In this document: piece by piece, positions 1-10,873 of the stretch
How positions within the stretch are numbered: the first letter of the stretch is position 1
Layout: each line of letters opens with the position of its first letter
NCBI GenBank assembly: GCA_001969505.1
Contig: LSSK01000719.1
Location: 1-47,414 of the forward strand
Length of the DNA: 47,414 nucleotides
Reading direction: 5' to 3'
Source of the DNA: Zancudomyces culisetae
Lineage: Eukaryota; Kickxellomycota; Harpellomycetes; Harpellales; Legeriomycetaceae
Translations under genes and position numbers: made by a program
Notes under the pieces: model-generated
Databases searched by the model: none
The model's input: the letters and a program-made list of their open reading frames with translations, nothing else
What the model was told of the DNA's origin: nothing

Positions 1-2333
1 TATTGTTTGGTACCACTTCTTGTTTTAATGAGTTTGGAATTTAAAAAATAACAAAGCTTTGTAATCTAAAATAGTAAAAATTTCATATTAATAATACAAA
101 ATATGAGTGTAAATCTCTTATATAGTGGTAGTGTCGCTGATACTAGTTTGGCATTATACAGTTGCGTTATAATTATCCACATCATTTGTTGTAGGAAAAT
201 ACACAATTCCGATATAATGCATGATATTACTCCTGAATTATTTTTAGGAGAAACAACAGATAAACCACGATAATGAATATTTTAGAGTAACCTATCTTTT
301 GTATTTATTCAAAATGAAATAATAGAAAAAGCAGTTGGTGTATAGGTAGTACTGATAAAAATATTAAACCATAGCCTATAAGGTTTCCGGCTAAAATGAG
401 GCAGCTTTTATCTACTGGTTAAAATGTTTATTCTGGAATGGAGAGCTAAATGTTTTACACAGTACGTGTGAAGTATAAATAATGTCTGTAAATCCGTCGC
501 GTATAACAAGTAAATACACATAAAAGTCAGGCCATCTGATTGGAAAGTGTATTTAGTTTATTCATACGGATGGATCTTGGAGTGGTGGGAATGATGGGAA
601 TGGTGGGAATTTTGGGAATGTTGTGATACTCATCGAGTGCAAAATAGAGGCACTTTCATATGCGCAAACGTATGCTGTGTATTATTATAGAACAAGTACA
701 CACAACATGCACCCATACCTGTGTACAGATATGCCTTTACACTCGCTATTGAAAACTCTAAAAATACACAGAATAGTGAAAAGCTTACAGACGTTTCTAT
801 TTTATACTTTCAAAAAATGGCCATACACAAACTTGTTTGCGGGTAAAAAGATAATCAAAGGTTATGGACATAAGGTATATGAAATTAATACACTGTGTTT
901 AATACAGCCTAATACCGATTGAGAAAGTTCGAACCGAAATTATCAGTGCATGGTTAATAACTCGAGAGCACTTTTAATCTAAGATCTAGAAATGTTAGAA
1001 AATGGGCTAAAATATTTAAAACTGCCACCGAGGGCTTGTAACGCTATTTCAGAAAACTTAGTTGAGCTAACCGTTTATAAACTAATAAAATAAAATTAAA
1101 GAAAGCTACACCTTTGTTGTGACTGTTATCCTTTTTAATATCTAGCTAGGCAATATCAATTTATCTTACTTGCATTCTAATAATTGACATCCAGAAAATT
1201 CACCAATGACAAGATGTTGATACCATCGGCATTTGTAGGAAATGAATAGAAAAGAGCAACTTGTGAGTTGCATATTATTGTATAATTTTCTTGATGAGCT
1301 ACTAAACGTAATAGTGCAACCCGTAAAAAAGAGCTACGGATTCAGCGTGTAATGTGCACTTTTATCCGTCCTCTGTAAAAAGTAGTAAGGTTTTCTTATA
1401 TAAGCTAGTATCTATCTTCGACAATCCTCCATAAAGATTAGTCTATAGGTGCATACTATCCGCGGTCGCTATGCTCTTCAGCGGTACCAATGTTGTTTTA
1501 CAGACAGTGTACTATATGCGTGGTATTTATAGGTACAGATGTAGAATCATTAAAGTAAGTTAAACGTTGCCCAATCATCACAAACGAGTGAATCTAAATA
1601 CCAGGGTGCGTTCCCTTCCACAACACACATATCACACCACTTTACCTCTTTTCCTAGTATAATTTTAAATCACAATTTCTGTTTTTAGAATTTTATTGCA
1701 GTTTGTATTCTTTTGAAAAAGGATGCATCAATTGTATTTTTGTGCTCGCGAATGGGATAAATACCCTCCAACTTTACTTGATATTTTTTTTTATAGATTT
1801 TGCAATATTAGAAACTTTTAAATAGAAAATTTATGGTTATGATGGTAGTCATGTATTGGTGTAGAATTTATGTAATTGGTGTTTTATACGTTTAATTACA
1901 TAAGTAACTGTTCTAAATTAAATAACTATGGTATATTTATAGAAAAAAATCCGAACTAAGAAAAAGTACTAAGCATAATTTGTTTCTAGCATTACATATT
2001 AGTGTCTAATTAAAGAATATTCGTCTTGGAAAAAAAATAATGGTTAACCTTATAAATGGTTTAAAAGAATGATACAAACGAAAAAAAAATAATTTTCCCC
2101 ATTAACGTTCGAGTCGTATATCGTAGTATACTGGCTTTTGCATTTAAATTTGAATACCTCATTTCATTACAACACACCCACAAGATCTAAACCTTTGGCC
2201 CTTCAATCGACTACAGTAACCAAAAAGCGGCTACTAGACAATCATTCAGTTCAAAACTAGTCATTTTGTTCAATTAACGACATTATTCATAAGAAAAACA
2301 AACAGATATCATAGATTTTATTCAGGCAGTAAA
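1..2333. other. Long intergenic region, no gene recognised
   Basis: AT-rich DNA with frequent stops in all frames. The longest open frame (623-922, +) begins with GTG, has biased composition and matches no family I know, so I do not call it a gene. It holds one short tandem repeat (583-618). The last few hundred bases must contain the tyrosinase promoter, but I see no clear TATA box. The left edge may include the 3' flank of a gene outside the window. Confidence 0.6.
583..618 (+). repeat. Four-unit 9-bp tandem repeat (TGRTGGGAA)
   Basis: Units at 583-591, 592-600, 601-609 and 610-618 read TGGTGGGAA, TGATGGGAA, TGGTGGGAA and TTTTGGGAA, so the last is degenerate. Probably a small minisatellite; no function is implied. 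Confidence 0.7.
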
Positions 2334-3695
2334 ATGAAGCTATTCACTTCCCTGTTAGCACTTTCATCTGCAATAACGGTTGGGTATGCCCAAGAGTGTA
2401 CAAATCTATTGGTAAGAAAAGAAATCAGAGATTTAACTTCAGATGAGTGGTCATACCATGCACTTGCTCTCACCAGGATGAACTCAAATGGATGGATTAA
2501 ATGGTTTACGAGAATCCACAACGAGAATTCAATGGAGGTCCACGGTAACTCAATGTTTTTGCCATGGCATCGCAATTTTATCAACGAATTTGAACAGACA
2601 ACACGTAGATACTACCCAGAGTTTACGTTACCTTATTGGGACTCTGCAAGGGACTACTCTTCCCCCATGAACAGTGAGGTATTGACCTATAGGTATGTAG
2701 GTGGAAATGGTGACCCGGATAATAACTTTTGTATAACCAATGGACCTTTCAAGAATTGGAACCTGACTTATCCCGATGATGCATCATGTTTAACCAGAAA
2801 CTTTACCATAGAGGACGGAAAAATGCCCCCCTGGCAGAGTCCTGAAGAAATGACGTATATTACTCAAACTTTTCAAACTTACGAAGTTTTTGCAATGGTG
2901 CTTGAACAAAGTTTGCACGCATCTATACACAACGCAATAGGTGGTATGCTGCCATCCATGAACTCCCCAAATGATATGATATTCTATTTACATCACTCGA
3001 ATATTGACAGATTGTGGTGGAGATGGCAAAACCTTGTTCCCAATGGCTCGACCCTCTATGATGGTATCAACTATGACAACTCAACTGCTCTGGTTACCGA
3101 TAAGATTACATACTTTGGGAATACTGTGGAAAGTATTTTGGAGGTGGGCAAAAACGGATACTGCTACACGTATCAAGAAAATACCCCAGTTCAAAAGCGA
3201 AGTGCTGGCGGCTCCAGTGGCGCTGATGCCGTAATTACCAACCCCAAGATGAATCTCGCCACCGCCCTTCCGCTTGATGTTCTTAAAAAGTATTTCCCAA
3301 AGTTGACTGCAGATGGTACCAGCTCATTTGCCGTTGATTTACCGAATACCGTATCAACTCGCGCAGTGCAATTCGCTCAAAAATACGACAGGATGGTAAA
3401 CCGAAGCGCAGCCGGTGCGTTAATTGATAATAGAAACGCCAAGCTACCTGTTGTAGGACGCACTATAGCCGACTCTACTGTTATAACTGCCAACACTATT
3501 AATCTTTCTACCTCTCCTGTAACCGGCGATGATAAGCTCGCTGATCAGTATAAGATGCCATACCCTGCTGCTATTCCAGAAAGTCAATTAAAGATGAATA
3601 ATCTCAATCTTGATGATTACAACAAGTATCTCAAAAATTCAAAGGAGTTTATAGATGCATTGAACAATGCTGGCTACGTATCTCCATACATTTAA
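2334..3695 (+). CDS. Secreted tyrosinase (type-3 copper monooxygenase)
   Basis: Intronless, 453 aa. Tyrosinases oxidise monophenols and diphenols to o-quinones with a dinuclear copper centre, feeding melanin-type pigments. Residues 1-19 form a signal peptide ending VGYA. The CuA site has His62, His70 and His79, the last in the LPWHR motif. CuB has His195 and His199, then the pair His220/221 in a YLHHSNIDRLWW motif. A YxY-type motif (CYTY, about 277-280) closes the catalytic domain, as is usual in the family. A Lys-Arg pair at 288-289 starts a roughly 160-residue C-terminal extension, consistent with Kex2-type removal of an inhibitory propeptide. That processing is inferred. Several N-x-S/T sites fit secretion. 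The ATG is the first in frame and directly precedes the signal peptide. I cannot separate true tyrosinase from catechol oxidase by eye. Confidence 0.93.
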   Translation: MKLFTSLLALSSAITVGYAQECTNLLVRKEIRDLTSDEWSYHALALTRMNSNGWIKWFTRIHNENSMEVHGNSMFLPWHRNFINEFEQTTRRYYPEFTLPYWDSARDYSSPMNSEVLTYRYVGGNGDPDNNFCITNGPFKNWNLTYPDDASCLTRNFTIEDGKMPPWQSPEEMTYITQTFQTYEVFAMVLEQSLHASIHNAIGGMLPSMNSPNDMIFYLHHSNIDRLWWRWQNLVPNGSTLYDGINYDNSTALVTDKITYFGNTVESILEVGKNGYCYTYQENTPVQKRSAGGSSGADAVITNPKMNLATALPLDVLKKYFPKLTADGTSSFAVDLPNTVSTRAVQFAQKYDRMVNRSAAGALIDNRNAKLPVVGRTIADSTVITANTINLSTSPVTGDDKLADQYKMPYPAAIPESQLKMNNLNLDDYNKYLKNSKEFIDALNNAGYVSPYI

Positions 3696-3723
3696 TAGCT
3701 ATATATTCTAATGCTTTTTCAAA

Positions 3724-3729
3724 AATAAA
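3724..3729 (+). terminator. Poly(A)-signal-like AATAAA after tyrosinase
   Basis: An AATAAA hexamer about 29 bp past the tyrosinase stop codon, followed by T-rich sequence. Position and motif fit a 3' end signal. AT-rich DNA makes chance occurrence likely. Confidence 0.4.
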
Positions 3730-4243
3730 GGTTCTTTTGTTTTAGCGGTTTATGATATATTTAACAGAGTAAACAATTCAACATTAAGTACCCCCATTTC
3801 CTATTAAATAGCTTGTACATAGTATATTCAATTAATTGGGATTCTAGCTGTTTCTGTGAACGATACTGTTGACAAAAAATCATTAAAATAAGCGTATGGG
3901 GCTGGTAATACTAAAATTATAGACATTGATCACAGGTTGATCTTTTCTTGGAGACAATCTTCATTTACTTGCAGGTCTATTATTATAGTATATGTACCTC
4001 ATTGCTGAGAACATTAAATTCTTTATTACACTAATCTCGTCCACTATCTCTATACTTCGGCTTCCCCTTGACATTTAACCAATTCTACAAATAGACAAAA
4101 ACAATTGTAGCCTTGAAGAAAAAAGGTTGAGTAATAATAAATAGAAATTTATGGTAATACTCGTTCATTAAAAAATATGCCTGATGACTTGTTCGATGTT
4201 CATAAAAACAAAAGTTTAATTATAAATAAAATGCGCAACATGG
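3730..4243. other. Convergent intergenic region
   Basis: Lies between the 3' ends of tyrosinase (+) and the L14 gene (-). AT-rich, with no open frame or repeat of note. It should hold the two 3' UTRs. Confidence 0.6.
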
Positions 4244-4624
4244 CTAGATAACCTTTGGAGCCAAAGAGACTACTTTTATCCAATTCTTTTCCCGAAGCTC
4301 GCGACTCACTAGACCCAGAATTCTCGAACCAATTGGTTGACCCTGACTGTTCAGCAATACACAGGCGTTGTCATCAAATTTGATAAACCGTCCATCGGGT
4401 CTCGCGATTTCCTTCTTCGTCCGAACTATTAGTGCTCGCCTGACATCACCCTTTTTCACTTTGTTTGCCAGTGTTGTGTCCGTGGCTGTTCTAGCCGATT
4501 TTATTGATACGACAATTTCATCACCAAGCGAAGCCCATTTTGCACTTTTCAGCACTTTAATACATTGCGCAACGATTGCACCAGAGTTATCTATAACGAG
4601 CAGGCGTGAGTTCATTTGAATCAT
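4244..4624 (-). CDS. MRPL38: Mitochondrial ribosomal protein uL14m
   Basis: Intronless, 126 aa. A large-subunit ribosomal protein of the uL14 family that binds 23S-type rRNA near the subunit interface. The protein aligns along its full length: the N-terminal VIDNSGA motif, the [17 protein letters not shown] segment in the middle, [10 protein letters not shown], then IGSRILG and a C-terminal SLAPKVI close to the yeast Mrpl38 ending. Its bacterial/organellar form and length point to the mitochondrial ribosome rather than cytosolic uL14 (eL23/Rpl23), which is longer at the N terminus. There is no cleavable presequence, as in yeast Mrpl38. A second ATG is four codons in, but the first fits family length better. 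Divergent from the cyclin C gene. Confidence 0.93.
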   Translation of the reverse strand: MIQMNSRLLVIDNSGAIVAQCIKVLKSAKWASLGDEIVVSIKSARTATDTTLANKVKKGDVRRALIVRTKKEIARPDGRFIKFDDNACVLLNSQGQPIGSRILGLVSRELREKNWIKVVSLAPKVI

Positions 4625-5373
4625 TTTTCGCTTCTAATCTTTCTTGATCTTTGTTGATTTTGAAATGTAAATTTAGAGGATTAGTAGAGGATTGGAATTA
4701 GATATATACTTGAATGAACTTGTGGTCCAAACTTATCTAGATAATTGCTGATTGTATACAGCCTAAAATACGAATCAAAAAAAATTTTTTTCAATCTAGA
4801 AGCATCAATTTTTTGAGTTGCGAAATACATTACTGTTGTAAAGTTGGCCACAAACCAGCAAAACCAACAAACCAACAAAACCAACAAACCTCGGATAGCA
4901 AATGAGCATAAAACTATAAATTTTTTAGCAAATGAAAATTTGCAGTAGGATTTCGCAAATTGGTTGAATTCCAAATTCAGGCAACACACTACTATTTTTA
5001 AGCTTCATACCATTCCAATTGTATGAAGTTAAGATTTTATGGTAAAGTCGTAAACGCTTGAGAAAAATAGGGTAAGGCTTTTGAGTACTAGGTTGGACTA
5101 AGAGCCACTCTAAATATAATCCGAAAAGAATGAATAGAGGATTCAAAAAAAAATAATATAATTGTGTCATTTATCGAAGAAGTAACAATCATAGGGAATT
5201 ACGAATATCATTTTAGCGCAAGGCCAAAGAAAACTACCAGCCGAACCAAAGGATTACCGAAAATATGGAAGGACATACACTTATGGGCTTTGCAAGCTCC
5301 TCTCAATTGTAATACATCTGAACTTTTACCAAGCTTGTATTTTTCAATTGCATTATTCGCTATTTATAGAGCT
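4625..5373. other. Divergent intergenic region between uL14m and cyclin C
   Basis: Shared 5' flank of two divergent genes. It holds a small AAACCAACA tandem repeat (4852-4890) and A/T runs. An open stretch from 5164 runs in frame into the cyclin C start but lacks an ATG before 5374, so part of it could be an earlier coding exon or 5' UTR. Confidence 0.5.
4852..4890 (+). repeat. Short AAACCAACA-type tandem repeat
   Basis: About four degenerate 8-9 bp units of AAACCARCA in the divergent promoter region of uL14m and cyclin C. Small minisatellite; role unknown. Confidence 0.6.
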
Positions 5374-6830
5374 ATGGCTCGCTTCACGGAAAATGGTGTA
5401 AATGGTTTTATAAACAGGAATAGGTTTACCTACAACAATTTGGAGTATGAGATATTAACGAATAGTAAAAAGGAAACGATAGAACCGGAGATGAGAGATA
5501 GATTGGGAATACACTTTTACTCATGTAATTATTAAATTTTGCACTAAAGATTACCACGTATTGATGTACCCTTGAATTGACTAAAAATGGACAATATATT
5601 AGTGATACAGAGAGTTGGAAAAGTACTAAAGATTAAACAAGAGGTCATTTGTACGGCAGCGGTTTATTTTAAGCGGTTCTATCTAAAGTAAGTCTATAAA
5701 ATAGTTTGATGTTTTTTATATAAAAAACTTGAGCTTACCAAAAAAAAAAGAGTATTTGGCTATTTCCAAAATATGAGACATAATTATTTAGATAAACATG
5801 TTTGCAAATATTAAAACAATAATCATGGATGGCCATATGATAATATTTGCCCAATGCTTACCACAATAGAAACGAGTATAGCATGCTAAATCCGTATCTA
5901 ATGGTGTGCGTTTCTGTTTATCTTGCTTGTAAAGCTGAAGAAACACCAATTCATTTGCGACTAGTTTTAAAAGAATCTCGAGCGATAGTTGAAGGTAACG
6001 ATACTAACACAACTAATAACGTTGGGAAACTCAAGTAAAACGAGTGATAAAAGGTTTGACAAAAAATCCAATAGAGGTGACAAGAGGAATGGTAAATTTT
6101 GAATTTACGAATCAGGATGTAGCTGAATGTGAGGCGTATTTACTGGAGGAGATGGAGTTCTACTTGATAGTATACCACCCGTTTGAATTTCTTTCAAGGT
6201 AATTTTTTATTTATATCTTTCAGATCAAATGCCATTAAAAATTGGAAAATAACTAAATACTGCAAAAGGAAGAAACTAAGAAAATCACTAATATTATAGA
6301 TACTCACGCGACATGGGTGTAGATAAAAACACACTACAAGCAGCATGGTGAGTAACCCACAACTCGCTTTTATTTATTGCAATCAGTATAATTTTATCTA
6401 ACCAATACATCCACACTCATATCCACACCCACATGTATTACAGGTTTATGGTCAACGATCTCTACAGTACAGACGCACCCCTACTCTATTCACCTCATCA
6501 CATTGCCGCTGCCTGCTTATTTGTCGCACTTACCACCAGCTCTAGTGATAAGGCAATAGAAACCGATACTTATTTTGAACAACTTGGCATTGACTTTGAA
6601 CTTGTAATATCTCATTTACTATTTACACAAGATTTTTGCCTTCCTTTAGTTGCACAAACCAAAAATGCGCAACTCTGATAAAGACCACAAGATTACTAAT
6701 AGATTATACCTTCAACTACATGTAGATCATACAGATTTCAAATTTACTACTTAAAACAGCAATAACGAAAAAAGATTTCAAAGATTCGATGGCCGTGGAA
6801 TATACTTCAAAGATTGTTCTGGGTAACTGA
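5374..6830 (+). CDS. SSN8: Cyclin C (Mediator kinase-module cyclin)
   Basis: Seven-exon model: 5374-5524, 5603-5687, 5870-5994, 6036-6198, 6300-6347, 6444-6603 and 6735-6830, giving 275 aa (human cyclin C is about 283). Cyclin C partners Cdk8 in the Mediator kinase module and tunes RNA polymerase II transcription in the nucleus. Cyclin-box landmarks lie in order across the exons: VYFKRFY, NPYLMVCVSVYLACKAEE, a KRVIKGLTKN stretch, ECEAYLLEEMEFYLIVYHP and SPHHIAAACLFVA. All phases agree at the joins. The third intron is only 41 nt. The start at 5374 is the least certain part: the frame is open upstream to 5164 without an ATG, and the usual N-terminal FWxSS motif is poorly conserved. The last exon was chosen by phase and helix fit and could differ. 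Confidence 0.85.
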
Positions 6831-7065
6831 ATACACGGCTTTTTTTAGCTTCTAAACCAAATGTAATCTATCTTTAATGTTGTTTGAGTCCCTTTTTAGT
6901 TTACTTTCCGCCTCGCATCACTATTAAGCTATATCAAGGAGTTCCGTTGCGAATGTTATTGCCAAACAAGGCTAAAATTTACGATTCTAGCATATCTCAC
7001 CTTGACTTTACTTGGTATAATTGGCATATCTAAACAAGGATCTTATTGATTTTGTCTAGCCCCGG

Positions 7066-8762
7066 CTACTGATTTTCGGCAAAATCCTTGGAGTATAGCT
7101 TTTTGTTGGCAAGTTCCAAGATTGCAGTAGCCTCAGGATTGTTTTTAATAGCCGAATTACAAGCATCGGAATCTGTCTCAAATTCATCAATGAATAAATG
7201 GTTTGTAGTCTTTTTGACCAAGAACACCTCAACGATTCCAGGTACAAAATTGTTTAGGGGGGAGATCGGCTCACTATTTGAATATGTGGCTGAAGGGTAT
7301 GAATGGCCTTCATTAAGACTAGCTGATATCCAGAATCCAAAATACTCAAGCTGTCCCCCAAAGCCTACGCCATTAGGCAGTGTTTCTGTTCCGTAGTTGT
7401 AGTACTGGAAGTTGCTGTTGATTCCTGAGCCCCTAAAACTTGCAAATTTGTTTAATCCTGTCTTTTCCTGCTTGGAAAGTATAAATAAGAAATTGTCATT
7501 GTTTCCTCCCCATTTTGACGATTTTTCAAGCTCTTTATCAATATACACCCCGAACACGTTCTCAAGATTCATGCTTTCGGAAACCAAAATAATCAAAGAT
7601 CCTGTTTTTTCGATCACTTTTTTCAGCATGTTCCAGCTGCTTCCATCTACTAAACTAGAATACACACAGCTCCATTCTACCCTTGATTGGGCTGGCAGCT
7701 TTGCTTGAAGAAAGTACGCCGAGTAAACATCAATCAAAGTGCTTCTTGTTTCCTTTAGGAAACTGAACGGTATCATTTTCTTGGGCGCGATTAACCCTTT
7801 CTCCGCCTCATGTACTTGTGTTTTGTCTTCGATGTCTATCTCTATTAGCAATTTTTGTCGGATTTTAGTAATTATAAAATGCTGCAAAGCCTTAAGTGCT
7901 GAATACATCCAGATCTCCTACTTGCATCCACCATAACAGCTTTCAGCCCTGAGATATGAGACTTTAGCTGGCACACTATTACTAAAACCTAATTATCCTT
8001 AACCTTACCTAGTTTTTTACCCATATCTGTTAGAATCCACAAAAGTGCTGATTTAAAAAGCTTGTTAAACTGTTTGGAATTTGTCCAAAACTCTAAAAAA
8101 TCCTCATATTCCATCATGCCTGGCGTTTTTGTCTTTTCAATCCAATCCGCCTCCTCCTTATTCCAACCCATTTTATCTTCATCCAGCGCCAGTTTATGTT
8201 TATTTTTTTTCCGTAAGTGTTCTGTGAGTATCCAATTAATAAAAGCCTCGCTATATCTATTCGTGTTTAATTCGATACATTCGGATCCTTTACCATATCT
8301 AGATTTCCAAAACTTCAATCCCGCGTCTATTATACTTTTACAGATTTCATAAAATGTCTTTTCCTCCTCCAGTAACACAACAAACATGTACACAAAATCC
8401 GAGTTTTCGCTGGGTTTTTGGTTAAATATCCTATCCATCTTTAATAGATACTCTTTGGCCAACTGCTGGCTGTCGTCAATATTTTCAGCAAGCTCTGTTT
8501 CCAACATTTTCTTATAGCCCTGTGACAATTCGTTCTATGTTGTATAAAATATATGTTCAAGTCTCTCATATTGATATTTATTCTATCTTTTGTCTCGGCG
8601 ATGCTGTTTATTATAATTCATTTATTTTTTGCTTACTTGCTCAAAATCCTCCCGAACAAAATTCCAAACACCCTCTTTTACTATTAATCTCTCGATTTTG
8701 TTGTGAAATCCTTCCAGCACATCTTCAATACTAGTTGAATCTTTTGTAGCGGTATTTCCCAT
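7066..8762 (-). CDS. TLDc-domain protein, Rtc5/MEAK7-like
   Basis: Three exons in transcription order: 8762-8637, 8519-8009 and 7898-7066, giving 489 aa. The protein starts MGN, an N-myristoylation-type start as in human MEAK7. The middle exon is helical and EF-hand-like, as in that family. The C-terminal 280 residues form a TLDc domain: SWNMLKKVIEKTGSLIILVSES, NVFGVYIDKE, NDNFLFIL, GVGFGGQLEYFGFWI and a terminal SPLNNFVPGIVEVFLV strand. MEAK7 binds lysosomes and mTOR, and yeast Rtc5 acts on the vacuolar V-ATPase. A vacuolar or lysosomal membrane role is inferred from those relatives. Exon 3 could instead begin a few codons earlier at an ATG (7908), but the splice at 7898 keeps phase with the strong GTAAGG donor. 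It is convergent with cyclin C, with 235 bp between the stops. Confidence 0.82.
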
Positions 8763-9662
8763 GTTTACTCAACGAGTTTTACTTTTATTGACTCCCTCAC
8801 TTTGCTATATTATTTGTTATTGTATTACCGAAACACAGATATTCTAGTTTAGGTTTGATTCTATTCCGGTAAATGCACCTGCTCTAGCAATTTATTTATT
8901 TCGAGTTTCTAATTTTACGGTACCATTTACACTCCCTTTCCCTTTATATCTTTTCAGTTCATTTATTTTGGCTGGGCTACTATGTGAGTATTACCAATAC
9001 CTTGAAAATACACAGCGAATAGTCAAATCTATTTCTATTACAATTCCTGTAAAAAAAAAAAAAACAAGGCAAAAAGGTATGAAAAGTAACACGTGAATGA
9101 GATCCAATTGGCAAGCAGAGCACTGAAATGAAGCTTCTCAAATCCAAAACTTTGTTGCCATTGTCTATACTCCCAGTATTTTTGTTCCATCAAGTAGGTA
9201 TTATAACAAGGTTTAGCTATATTTATGATTCCTTTGACATTGCTTACACTCATTTATTAAAATTTCACAACAAAATCATAAAATTTGCATCGCAAAAGAC
9301 ATGGTATACAACTACAACTCACACCATATATTAAATGTATGAGTCAGAGTAACTGTAAATCAATTAAAAAAGGATACGGTTCTTCAATTTTACACTTGCT
9401 ATTGATCAGTTCAAAGGTCATGAGCAAAAAGGCGCTTGTAGTTAGAAACTGAAGTAATAAATGTCATCTATTCACTGTGTTCCACCCGTTCATTATCTTC
9501 AGTTTGTTATTTATTTACATTTTTCATTTATACACTCATTAAATAGATGGAAAAAAAAATCCAGGGAACATTCCTATCTGTGACTGAGAAAGTGGTAGAA
9601 AATAATGCAGCGGACCCAATAATGACATGACCAATGGATACATATAGCCTGGGTATGGCCAG
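8763..9662. other. Intergenic region, nothing convincing
   Basis: AT-rich sequence upstream of the TLDc gene and downstream of Gemin2, both on the minus strand. Two ATG-initiated open frames of about 70 codons overlap on opposite strands (9128-9334 + and 9038-9253 -). The minus one ends in a hydrophobic Phe-rich segment. Neither matches a family I know, so neither is called. Confidence 0.5.
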
Positions 9663-10498
9663 CTAAAATAAATCCTTTTGTCCAAATACCAAGTTTATAA
9701 TAGAAATTATCACTTCCAGGCTGACATTAGTGGAGGCGTCTCCAGAACGCATTGAAATCAGTTTTCTGCACAGTTGTCGCAAAATAAAGACTTGATCAAA
9801 ATTGAGCAAGTCGTCCAAGGCTAGCAGCAACAAAAACAAAGAGTAGCACTCTCTATCACCCAGAATATCTATATCATCCAGCCACTTAATGAACCAGGTA
9901 AAAATCCGCAGGATATCCGTATTGTCCAAATTATATAGCATTGCGGCATTTATTTTATCCTTGGAACCCCCGGAATCCAATCCACTCGTGGTATAACTCG
10001 TACAACACAAATCCTTCCAATACTTTTCCTCCTTCATCCTATGGAAGAAATTTTTGGGAAGTCTACTTTGGAGCTGCCGCCGAAGCTCAATATTGCATGG
10101 TTGAAGCCTAATTGACTCGGACTGTGCCTTAAAAGTAGACTTCCAAGTATTAAATTTGTATAAAATGTTTTCCTCCCAGTCAGAACTCCAGGTGGGCTTG
10201 GAGCCAGGATAACTATCAGTAACAGACGGCGAAACAACAGTGTTGGAGTCCAAAAGCGAATCAATACTAGCTACGTTTGGATAACCTTGAGACTCGAGTC
10301 TATTTATGATATAAAGATAATGCGTTGAAGATACAAGCAAGTTTTTATGCTCTCATGATTTGCAAAAACGGATTTTTCGGATTACCTTACTCGTAGGATA
10401 TATTGTTCGGCAGATACCGGCGGCGCTCTCAAATCTCCAGGATCAGCCTCCTCCATCACGGGCAGGCACTGTTTGTTGAGCGAAGCAAATTCGCCCAT
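9663..10498 (-). CDS. GEMIN2: Gemin2/SIP1-like SMN-complex protein
   Basis: Two exons (10498-10386 and 10299-9663) give 249 aa. Gemin2 binds SMN and holds the Sm-protein pentamer while the Sm ring is loaded onto spliceosomal snRNAs. Exon 1 carries the diagnostic LRAPPVSAEQYILRVR stretch (family: PPTSxEEYLRRVQxEA), which continues across the splice into LESQGYPNVASID. The C-terminal half has the helical pattern of the SIP1 domain: TWFIKWLDD, a leucine-rich helix, ILRQLCRKL and the final LVFGQKDLF, matching the xxFxQRDL ending of animal Gemin2. The donor at 10385 keeps phase and restores Arg-Leu at the join. The middle part is divergent and Ser/Thr-rich. The gene is divergent from UTP11, with 375 bp between the starts. 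Confidence 0.85.
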
Positions 10499-10873
10499 CT
10501 TGAGTACGCTTGTGAGAAAAGGGAACTAAAAAGTGTTGTTGTGTAGAAAAGCGATAGTGCCCCAACCCCGTTATTTGTTCACTGATTTACGTTGTTTTGT
10601 TTAAGCTCTAAGAACTGCATATAATAATTGCTCGGTCATTTTGTGGCCAATAGATTGTAATACTTTGGAAATGTTACGCAATTTCTGTTATTTGCCATCA
10701 CTAGCTCGTTAATAAATAAAAAAGAAAGAAAAAAATTTTTTTTGATGAGAATTATTTCATCAGAAAAGCAACTATAATTGCGCGACTACCATCATTACAA
10801 TATACAAACAAGACACTAGTAGTACACGTTTTAGGGCAAAGTACACATAACAGGGGATACTAAGGGTAGCACA
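10499..10873. promoter_or_regulatory. Divergent promoter region Gemin2 / UTP11
   Basis: A 375-bp gap between two divergent start codons, so it must contain both promoters. It has an A/T-run block near 10720-10745. No classical TATA box is obvious. Confidence 0.5.

Noticed and set aside
623..922. 99-codon open frame (+) in the first intergenic region
   Set aside because: GTG start, no family likeness, biased composition, no convincing flanking splice or promoter signals.
9038..9334. Overlapping ATG-started frames of about 70 codons on both strands
   Set aside because: Each could be chance. Both lack a recognisable domain, and they exclude each other.
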